Shown: positions 1 through 4,805 of the stretch, piece after piece
Position numbering within the stretch: position 1 is the first letter of the stretch
Layout: every line of letters begins with the position of its first letter
Assembly: GCA_001801285.1 (NCBI GenBank)
Contig: MGXG01000001.1
Location: 1-5,912 of the forward strand
Origin: Gammaproteobacteria bacterium GWE2_37_16
GTDB lineage: Bacteria > Pseudomonadota > Gammaproteobacteria > UBA9339
Length of the DNA stretch: 5,912 bases
Reading direction: 5' to 3'
Program-made: the position numbers and the translations under genes
Notes under the pieces: model-generated
Database searches by the model: none
What the model was told of the DNA's origin: nothing
The model's input: the letters and a program-made list of their open reading frames with translations, nothing else

Positions 1-1107
1 ATCGTGAGTCGTGGTCAACAAATGATTCGATTGGATTTTGAAGAAAAATTTCATCATGATAATACCCAATTACAAGAGTTAACTGGCATTTATCAATCTC
101 ATCTGGATAACACCGATATAGTTATTTTATCGGATTATGGCAAAGGCACTTTAACTGATATGCAAAATTTGATTCAGTTAGCACGCTCCAAAGATATCCC
201 TGTATTGGTTGATCCGAAAAGTCGTGATTTTAGTATTTATGCTGGTGCAACATTAATCACGCCAAATTTAGAAGAATTTGAAGCTGTAGCTGGATCTTGT
301 CAGAGTGAAGATGATTTAGTACAAAAAGCCGAGCAATTGCGCCAAACTCATGATTTTTTCGCGATTCTTGTAACGCGCGGCGAACATGGTATGAGCTTAA
401 TCAGCGAAGGAAATCCTCCTTTGCATTTACCAGCTAAAGCCCGTGAAGTTTATGATGTTACAGGAGCTGGCGACACCGTAATCGCAACTTTAGGCACAGC
501 TTTAGCAGCCGGTTGTGGTTTAGATGATGCTGTAACGCTTGCCAATACTGCCGCTGGAATCGTGGTACGTAAACTAGGTGCCGCCACCGTCTCACCGGCC
601 GAGTTACGTCGCGCAATGCAAAGACAACAACAAACTCCCGAAGCTGGTATTTTAACTGAAGAACAATTATTGGAAGAAGTGCAAGACGCTAAAGCGCGTG
701 GCGAAAAAATCGTTATGACTAATGGTTGTTTTGATATTTTACATGCAGGACATATAACTTATCTTGAACAAGCTAAAGCTTTAGGACACAGATTGATTGT
801 AGCGGTAAATGATGATGCTTCCGTCATCAAACTAAAAGGACCGACACGCCCGATTAATTCTTTGCCGCAACGCATGTTGGTTTTAGCAGCTTTACGTGAT
901 ATTGACTGGGTTGTCCCATTTTCTGAAGAGACACCCGCACGTCTCATTGAAGCCATTTCACCAGATATCTTGGTTAAAGGCGGTGATTATGAAATAAACG
1001 CAATCGCCGGCGCGGATTTTGTCATGCAACAAGGTGGAGAAGTTATAATTATACCGTTTGTTGAAGGATTTTCGACGACGAGTATGGTGGAAAAAATCAA
1101 AAATTAA
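1..1107 (+). CDS. hldE: Bifunctional D-beta-heptose-7-phosphate kinase / heptose-1-phosphate adenylyltransferase HldE, 5'-truncated by window edge
   Basis: HldE is a cytoplasmic enzyme that phosphorylates D-glycero-beta-D-manno-heptose 7-phosphate at C1 and later transfers AMP to the heptose 1-phosphate, giving ADP-heptose for the LPS inner core. The frame is open from base 1, and the first residues (IVSRGQQMIRLDFEE) align with an internal stretch of the roughly 477-aa family, so about 110 N-terminal residues lie outside the window. The GTG at 4 is not a real start. Numbering from the codon at 4, the PfkB/ribokinase-type kinase part runs to about residue 205. It has a TPNLEEFEAV segment at 86-95 and the anion-hole and catalytic motif DVTGAGDT at 151-158. 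A linker (about 206-230) leads to the cytidylyltransferase-like domain with TNGCFDILHAGH (239-250, HxGH), the ISPDILVKGGDY motif (318-329) and a C-terminal STTSMVEKI. Both domains look intact. The gene is convergent with the tRNA gene downstream, and no clear intrinsic terminator separates them. Confidence 0.97.
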   Translation: MVSRGQQMIRLDFEEKFHHDNTQLQELTGIYQSHLDNTDIVILSDYGKGTLTDMQNLIQLARSKDIPVLVDPKSRDFSIYAGATLITPNLEEFEAVAGSCQSEDDLVQKAEQLRQTHDFFAILVTRGEHGMSLISEGNPPLHLPAKAREVYDVTGAGDTVIATLGTALAAGCGLDDAVTLANTAAGIVVRKLGAATVSPAELRRAMQRQQQTPEAGILTEEQLLEEVQDAKARGEKIVMTNGCFDILHAGHITYLEQAKALGHRLIVAVNDDASVIKLKGPTRPINSLPQRMLVLAALRDIDWVVPFSEETPARLIEAISPDILVKGGDYEINAIAGADFVMQQGGEVIIIPFVEGFSTTSMVEKIKN

Positions 1108-1126
1108 TAACTTCCAATCATTCCAC

Positions 1127-1200
1127 TGGCTGGGGGACTAGGAATCGAACCTAGGTTGACGGAGTCAGAGTCCGTAGTCTTACCGCTAGACGATCCCCCA
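1127..1200 (-). tRNA. glnX-like tRNA-Gln(CUG): tRNA-Gln, anticodon CUG
   Basis: The minus strand folds as a complete 74-nt cloverleaf. The acceptor stem is TGGGGGA/TCCCCCA (1194-1200 with 1131-1137), the D arm GTC...GAC, the anticodon stem ACGGA/TCCGT with loop CTCTGAC (anticodon CTG, reading CAG codons), and the T arm CTAGG-TTCGATT-CCTAG. Discriminator G73 and CCA (1127-1129) are encoded. U1-A72 together with G73 is the identity pattern known for bacterial tRNA-Gln. The 32/38 positions of the loop are C and C, where I recall E. coli tRNA-Gln(CUG) having U and U. There is no good sigma70 promoter just upstream: that space is filled by the palindromic repeat at 1207-1325. The tRNA may therefore be cut from a transcript that reads through from rplM-rpsI. 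Confidence 0.96.
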
Positions 1201-1206
1201 AAATAC

Positions 1207-1325
1207 ACCCTTCGTATTTAAATTTTCGGCGTTGTTGGCTACGTCGCTCGCAACAGTCATGTACAGGAAGTACACTCCTGTCGCTCACTCCTTGCCGCCT
1301 AGCCGCTAAATTCAAATACTCGGGT
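1207..1325 (-). repeat. Dispersed palindromic repeat, copy A
   Basis: Non-coding element of about 119 bp between rpsI and the tRNA gene. Its ends form an imperfect inverted repeat of about 19 bp (1207-1225 with 1307-1325, ACCC-TTCGTATTTAAATTT against ACCC-GAGTATTTGAATTT). Nested inside are a 6-bp stem (1250-1255 with 1279-1284) and a 5-bp stem TGTAC/GTACA with a 5-nt loop (1260-1264 with 1270-1274). The core 1229-1303, read on the minus strand, matches copy B (3739-3814) at about 57 of 76 aligned positions, with most differences falling in stems and loops. It has no open frame worth calling. The type (REP-like, MITE-like or another structured repeat) cannot be settled from two copies. Confidence 0.8.
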
Positions 1326-1368
1326 CTATCTGGTTTTTCAGAAAAAAATATAGAAAAGTGGTTTAAAA

Positions 1369-1887
1369 TTAACGTTTCGAGAACTGTAAGCTCTTACGTG
1401 CTTTATGATGACCAACTTTTTTACGTTCGACAACCCGAGGATCACGAGTTAATAACTTGGCTTTACGTAAAATTTTACGTGTCGTAAGTGGCGTTTTGGT
1501 GCCGGGAGCAATTTCGCTACCAGCAATCAATGTCACAACACCAGCCTCAGGATGACCTTGTTCATCATACTGCACTAAAGCACGCGCAATACCTAAACGA
1601 ACAGCGCCAGCCTGCCCTGTGTTACCACCACCGCATACAGTAGCTTTAATATCAAATTTATCTGCTAAATTCATCACTTCCAATGGTTGACGAACCATCA
1701 TGCGCGAAGTTTCGCGTGCAAAATATTTATCCAATGATTTACCATTAACGGTAATTAAACCTTTACCTTCGCGCATGAATACGCGAGCTATTGCCGTTTT
1801 ACGTCGACCAGTAGTAAGCGTTTGACTAACTTTCGTTAATTTAGCTTTGGTTTTACTCTTTTTAATTTTGATAGCCGCTTCTGCCAT
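1369..1887 (-). CDS. rpsI: 30S ribosomal protein S9 (uS9), with an unusual internal insertion
   Basis: uS9 sits in the head of the small subunit, and its C-terminal tail reaches the P-site tRNA. The protein is 172 aa from the ATG at 1887, against about 130 aa in E. coli. Conserved parts are TGRRKTAIARVF (26-37), the RETSRMMVRQPLE block (58-70), CGGGNTGQAGAVRLGIARAL (85-104), TRDPRVVERKKVG (147-159) and the terminal QFSKR. Two things are longer than usual: a Lys-rich N-terminal extension (residues 1-25), and about 25 extra residues between YDE (107-109) and LRKAKLLTRD (140-149), where E. coli has about five. The start is set by GAGGAA at 1895-1900, 7 nt upstream of the ATG. A TTG at 1902 is in frame but overlaps the rplM stop and has no suitable ribosome-binding site. 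It is the second gene of the rplM-rpsI operon, 4 bp after the rplM stop. Confidence 0.96.
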   Translation of the reverse strand: MAEAAIKIKKSKTKAKLTKVSQTLTTGRRKTAIARVFMREGKGLITVNGKSLDKYFARETSRMMVRQPLEVMNLADKFDIKATVCGGGNTGQAGAVRLGIARALVQYDEQGHPEAGVVTLIAGSEIAPGTKTPLTTRKILRKAKLLTRDPRVVERKKVGHHKARKSLQFSKR

Positions 1888-1891
1888 ACTT

Positions 1892-2326
1892 TTATTCCTC
1901 AATTTCTAAAACTTTTGGTTGCTGAGATATGTGTGGATGCTCTGTTCCAGCATAAACATGCAATTTGCTATATATTTTTCTACCCAATGGACCTTTTGGC
2001 AACATACCTTTGATTGCAAATTGAATAATACGTTCAGGAGCTTTTATCAACAACTTCTCAAAAGAAATAGTTTTCAAACCACCCTGATAACCAGTATAAC
2101 TATGATACATCTTATCGGTAGCTTTTTTCCCGGTAACGTGTATTTTCTCAGCGTTAATTATTATTATATAATCCCCCGTATCTACATGTGGGGAGAATAA
2201 AGGGTTATGTTTACCACGCAAACGCTGGGCAACAAAGGACGATAACCTGCCTAAATTTTTATCTTTAGCATCAACCACATACCAAGACGGCTGTACGTCT
2301 TTGGGTTTAGCACTATAAGTACTCAT
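1892..2326 (-). CDS. rplM: 50S ribosomal protein L13 (uL13)
   Basis: uL13 is an early-assembling 23S rRNA-binding protein of the large subunit. The product has 144 aa, close to the 142 of E. coli, and aligns over its whole length. Landmarks are SWYVVDAKDKNLGRL (14-28), RLRGKHNP (35-42), the HVDTGDYIIIINAEK block (48-62), the KGMLPKGPLGRKIYSKLHVY stretch (106-125) and GTEHPHISQQPKVLEI near the end. The start at 2326 has GGAG (2332-2335) 5 nt upstream. It is first in the rplM-rpsI operon. In E. coli this operon is known to be autoregulated by L13 through the mRNA leader. Here the leader is about 90 nt (roughly 2327-2419), long enough for such control, but I see no structure I can identify in it. 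Confidence 0.98.
   Translation of the reverse strand: MSTYSAKPKDVQPSWYVVDAKDKNLGRLSSFVAQRLRGKHNPLFSPHVDTGDYIIIINAEKIHVTGKKATDKMYHSYTGYQGGLKTISFEKLLIKAPERIIQFAIKGMLPKGPLGRKIYSKLHVYAGTEHPHISQQPKVLEIEE
1895..1900 (-). promoter_or_regulatory. Ribosome-binding site of rpsI inside the rplM 3' end
   Basis: GAGGAA on the minus strand lies 7 nt from the ATG at 1887 and is formed by the last codons of rplM plus the start of its stop codon. This placement decides the rpsI start in favour of 1887 over the TTG at 1902, and suggests that uS9 translation is coupled to uL13. Confidence 0.8.
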
Positions 2327-2425
2327 TTTTGCTCCACATTTTAATAAATGTTCTTGATTTATAAATTGTTTATTATTACGAATAAACAGGTAAAGCTTCC
2401 CTACACTAACATTAACGGGGATTGC

Positions 2426-2454
2426 ATTGTAGCTAAATTACGCGTAATTGACAA
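2426..2454 (-). promoter_or_regulatory. Sigma70-type promoter of rplM-rpsI
   Basis: Read on the minus strand, TTGTCA (2449-2454) and TACAAT (2426-2431) are separated by exactly 17 bp. Each box differs from consensus at one position. Transcription would start near 2419, giving a leader of about 93 nt before rplM. The -35 begins 4 bp beyond the coaBC stop codon, so there is no room for a coaBC terminator ahead of it and coaBC transcripts may run into the operon. Confidence 0.75.
2436..2449. other. Perfect 14-bp palindrome in the promoter spacer, possible operator
   Basis: AATTACGCGTAATT is fully self-complementary and occupies most of the spacer between the -35 and -10 boxes of the rplM promoter, a classic position for a repressor or a MerR-type activator. 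The binding protein is unknown. Chance occurrence in AT-rich DNA is possible, although the central ACGCGT is not AT-rich. Confidence 0.35.
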
Positions 2455-2458
2455 CTCT

Positions 2459-3673
2459 TTAATTTAAAACCGAAAAATCCGCCACAATACGCATTAACTC
2501 ATAAGCCAATGAAGATTTAGACTGCTCTGGAATTTCAAAAGATTCGCCTAACCTAGTCAAAACCGTTAAAGCATTTTGATCATTATTAAAACCAATGCCA
2601 TCTCCAACTAAATTGGCAGCTATGATATCGATTTTTTTACTTGCTAATTTTTGTTTGGCATTCACGATAACATTTTCTGTTTCAGCTGCAAAACCCACTG
2701 TTAATGGCGGATGCTTAAGGCAAGCAACATTCGCTAAAATATCAGGATTTCTCACTAACGAAAGCATAAGATTTTGATTATTTTCATTTTTCTTGATTTT
2801 TTGTGCATTAACCTGCTCGACGCGATAATCTGCAACTGCCGCCGCCGCTACAAAAACATCGCATCCTTCTATATTGTTCATAACCGCTGCATTCATTTCT
2901 TCTGCAGTTATAATATCAATTTTCTTTACATTCTTAGGCGCTGCAATTTCTGTTGGACCGCTAATTAAAATCACTTCCGCTCCCAAGTTGGATGCAGCTT
3001 CAGCAATGGCATAACCCATTTTACCTGAGCTATCGTTACTAATAAAGCGTACTGGATCAATCCGTTCTCTCGTTGGTCCTGCTGTAACAATAATTTTTTT
3101 ACCTAAAAACAATGGTTCTACAAAAACTCCTGCTGTCATTGCGGCTAATTCACCTGGCTCCAACATTCTTCCAGCACCGATTACACCACAAGCCAGCAGA
3201 CCTTCTCCCGGACCAAATATGCGAATATTTTTTCTTAATTTTAGTATCTGAATATTATCTTGCGTTGCCTCGTTCGACCACATCATAGCATTCATAGCTG
3301 GAGCAATCAGTATGGGTATAGATACTGGGGTAGCTAAACACATTGTCGACAATAAATCATCAGCAATACCATGAGTTATTTTGGCGATGATATTAGCCGT
3401 TGCCGGAGCGATTAAAATACAATCACCCCAGTTGGCTAGTGATATGTGTTCGATCTTTTCAACACGTTGCTTCTCAAATGTTGTAGTATAAACTTTATTT
3501 TTAGCAAGCGTTTCCAAAGTTAATGGTGTGATAAATTCCTGAGCTGATTCAGTCATGACAACCCTAACTTCTGCGCCATTTTTCACCAGCAACCGAATTA
3601 ATTCACAAGTTTTATACGCAGCAATGCCACCAGTCACGCCTAAGATTATTTTTTTGCCTTTTAAATTATTCAT
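2459..3673 (-). CDS. coaBC: Bifunctional phosphopantothenoylcysteine decarboxylase / phosphopantothenate-cysteine ligase CoaBC (Dfp)
   Basis: This enzyme makes 4'-phosphopantetheine for coenzyme A: CoaB joins cysteine to 4'-phosphopantothenate using CTP, and CoaC decarboxylates the product with FMN. It has 404 aa, the usual length. The N-terminal CoaC flavoprotein domain (about 1-185) shows GVTGGIAAYK (12-21), catalytic-type His76 in EHISLANW, the PAMN motif (125-128) and Cys162 in the flexible flap ACGVIGAGRM (161-170). The CoaB domain (about 188-404) has TAGPTRERIDPVRFISN (197-213), SSGKMGYAIA (215-224), AAAVADYR (277-284), the lysine motif KIKK (292-295) and GFAAETE (327-333). All key residues appear present. 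The ATG at 3673 aligns with the family N-terminus, yet no Shine-Dalgarno sequence is visible upstream (GTTTAGTATATT precedes it). A palindromic repeat lies about 40 bp upstream. Confidence 0.97.
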   Translation of the reverse strand: MNNLKGKKIILGVTGGIAAYKTCELIRLLVKNGAEVRVVMTESAQEFITPLTLETLAKNKVYTTTFEKQRVEKIEHISLANWGDCILIAPATANIIAKITHGIADDLLSTMCLATPVSIPILIAPAMNAMMWSNEATQDNIQILKLRKNIRIFGPGEGLLACGVIGAGRMLEPGELAAMTAGVFVEPLFLGKKIIVTAGPTRERIDPVRFISNDSSGKMGYAIAEAASNLGAEVILISGPTEIAAPKNVKKIDIITAEEMNAAVMNNIEGCDVFVAAAAVADYRVEQVNAQKIKKNENNQNLMLSLVRNPDILANVACLKHPPLTVGFAAETENVIVNAKQKLASKKIDIIAANLVGDGIGFNNDQNALTVLTRLGESFEIPEQSKSSLAYELMRIVADFSVLN

Positions 3674-3715
3674 AATATACTAAACGAAAACAGGTTTTCA
3701 GGGTTAGCACAAATA

Positions 3716-3826
3716 GACTCGAGCAGTTTGGATTTTCCGCTAGGCGGCAACGAGTCGAGTTTGAGGAGTGTATTGGACATACATGACTCAAACGAGCGAG
3801 AAAGCCAACAACGCGGGAAAAATTTC
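3716..3826 (+). repeat. Dispersed palindromic repeat, copy B
   Basis: Diverged copy of the repeat at 1207-1325, in opposite orientation. The shared core is 3739-3814 (GCTAGGCGGCAA ... GCCAACAACGC). It keeps the same nested pairing: outer TTTTCCGC (3733-3740) against GCGG-GAAAA (3813-3821, one bulged G), middle stem GTTTGA/TCAAAC (3759-3764 with 3788-3793), and inner stem TGTAT/ATACA with a 5-nt loop (3769-3773 with 3779-3783). The middle and inner stems differ from copy A on both strands while remaining paired. It lies in the upstream region of coaBC and would be in the leader if transcription starts farther upstream. Confidence 0.78.
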
Positions 3827-4013
3827 AGGAATGAGAAATTTTCAATGGCGCAGCCAGTCCGAAGGATGATGGGCAGGAGCCGATCATAAAACCAAAATGC
3901 GAAGAGTATATAAAAATAAAATCACCAAATATGTAAATTAAACTGCTCTGTAAAATAAAATTGTAACTGACCGATATAACTACTCAAAAACGATAGGAAA
4001 ACCTCAAAGATAC

Positions 4014-4037
4014 CGTGGTCGCAGGTTTTAACCTGCG
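4014..4037 (+). repeat. Small hairpin repeat, copy 1
   Basis: Contains a perfect 8-bp inverted repeat, CGCAGGTT-TT-AACCTGCG (4020-4037), preceded by CGTGGT. Over 24 nt it matches the minus strand of 4152-4175 at 18 positions. All six differences are transitions, and four of them form two compensated base pairs. No U-run follows on either strand that would make it a standard terminator. Confidence 0.65.
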
Positions 4038-4151
4038 CAGAAGATAACCAGCATGTTCTTGGCTTTGCGCAATATCGAATAAATACAAAAAACCGAAAAA
4101 TCAGAAATAAAATTAATATCAACGAAAACGAAATTCGCGCCGATTCAGTCT

Positions 4152-4197
4152 CGCAAGCTAAAGCTTGCGGCTACGAGCTTGCGGCTACGGGCTTGCG
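4152..4197 (-). repeat. Small hairpin repeat, copy 2, with 14-bp tandem expansion
   Basis: A perfect 8-bp inverted repeat CGCAAGCT-AA-AGCTTGCG (4152-4169) is followed on the + strand by a direct repeat of the unit AGCTTGCGGCTACG: unit 1 at 4162-4175, unit 2 at 4176-4189, and a partial third at 4190-4197 (GGCTTGCG). One hairpin arm has thus been duplicated, probably by slippage. It lies 24 bp past the stop of the 4221-4805 gene and would be transcribed with it, but lacks the T-run of an intrinsic terminator. Confidence 0.75.
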
Positions 4198-4220
4198 CGT
4201 ACTTTACTTTTCGCCAAGAA

Positions 4221-4805
4221 TTACTTTTTTCCCTCGACCACCTTATCCTTCTCAACAGCTCCGTTCTTGGCATTATCATTCAACAATTGCTCATGTATTA
4301 CCTGCTCAATCTTTGCCAATAATTCTTTGTCATGCTCATCCCGATATGGTCGGGTATCCAAATCAGATGGCACACGCAGTAATTCTTCGCTGCCAATTTC
4401 TTTAACGTATCTTTGCGTAAAACGATCGTATTCTCTCCAGGAAATTTTATCAGCGCGCACAGCAGATTGCTCAGCACGTAACGCTATTTGGTGAGCAAAT
4501 TGATAACGCAACTTCAATTTATCTATCAGAGTTTTCTCTACCGTTTCATGTAAAATCAAAAAACGATCAGTTTGTATAACACATCCCAAAGAAATAAAAG
4601 ATTCAGGCATGTGCCGATCGATATAAATCGTTTTACCATCTTTGCTGTAGCCAGCAAGATACGGAATATCATAACTGCGATCAAGCTTGACTCTTTTGAG
4701 AATTTCCTCAACAGCAAGATTAAGCATGATATGCGACATCAGCCAATCTTTTTCTGAATATATAACCGCTGGTTTTATTTTTTTTAAATCTTTTTTGTAA
4801 TGCAT
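4221..4805 (-). CDS. Conserved-looking protein of unknown function, HExxE motif, coupled to ttcA
   Basis: I do not recognise this 194-aa protein by name. It looks like a real gene: GGAG (4811-4814) sits 5 nt before the ATG at 4805, the start overlaps the 3' end of ttcA by 22 bp, and the sequence is soluble and balanced in composition without signal peptide or membrane segment. Residues 45-105 read as a compact unit: YDIPYLAGYSKDGKTIYIDR (45-64), then LILHETVEKTLID (83-95) and YQFAHQIALRAEQSAV (101-116). H86-E87-x-x-E90 plus H105 and E112 recall the layout of small zinc peptidases, in which a strand of the I-x-I-D type precedes an HE helix, but a standard HExxH is absent. A second polar block follows (SWREYDRFTQRYVKEIG, 122-138; RVPSDLDTRPYRDEHD, 144-159). 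The C-terminus is Lys/Glu-rich and probably disordered. Metal binding or peptidase activity is only a suggestion. Confidence 0.85.
   Translation of the reverse strand: MHYKKDLKKIKPAVIYSEKDWLMSHIMLNLAVEEILKRVKLDRSYDIPYLAGYSKDGKTIYIDRHMPESFISLGCVIQTDRFLILHETVEKTLIDKLKLRYQFAHQIALRAEQSAVRADKISWREYDRFTQRYVKEIGSEELLRVPSDLDTRPYRDEHDKELLAKIEQVIHEQLLNDNAKNGAVEKDKVVEGKK

Larger units (their letters stand above)
3674..4220. other. Gene-free region of 547 bp rich in dispersed repeats
   Basis: No credible coding sequence is present. The region contains palindromic repeat copy B (3716-3826), an adjoining AT-rich inverted repeat AAAATTTC/GAAATTTT (3819-3826 with 3835-3842), a more GC-rich unassigned stretch (about 3843-3890, including GGCGCAGCCAGTCCGAAGG), a small hairpin (4014-4037), and a related hairpin with a 14-bp tandem expansion (4152-4197). 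The remainder is AT-rich spacer. A 66-codon open frame on the minus strand (3922-4122) spans the first small hairpin and looks fortuitous. No strong promoter for coaBC could be recognised. Confidence 0.7.

Noticed and set aside
1086..1126. Bidirectional terminator between hldE and the tRNA (GTGGAA ... TTCCAC)
   Set aside because: The 6-bp arms are separated by 29 nt, too weak a hairpin, and neither is followed by a proper T-run.
1888..1902. TTG at 1902 as start of rpsI, adding five residues
   Set aside because: It overlaps the rplM stop and includes the GAGGAA that serves the ATG at 1887; the ATG has correct spacing.
1919..2200. 93-codon + strand frame inside rplM
   Set aside because: Antisense to a full-length, unmistakable uL13 gene.
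3922..4122. 66-codon minus-strand frame with a hydrophobic N-terminal part
   Set aside because: It spans the small hairpin repeat, has no ribosome-binding site, resembles no family I know, and its composition fits AT-rich non-coding DNA.
4152..4169. Intrinsic terminator for the ttcA-unknown gene pair
   Set aside because: The hairpin is good but no T-run follows on the minus strand; better explained as a dispersed repeat.
3716..4197. CRISPR array
   Set aside because: Repeats are few, of different families, diverged and irregularly spaced.
4165..4494. 109-codon + strand frame antisense to the unknown gene
   Set aside because: It begins in the 14-bp tandem repeat and its Ser/Cys/Thr-rich composition is typical of an antisense shadow; the minus-strand gene has a ribosome-binding site and a ttcA overlap.
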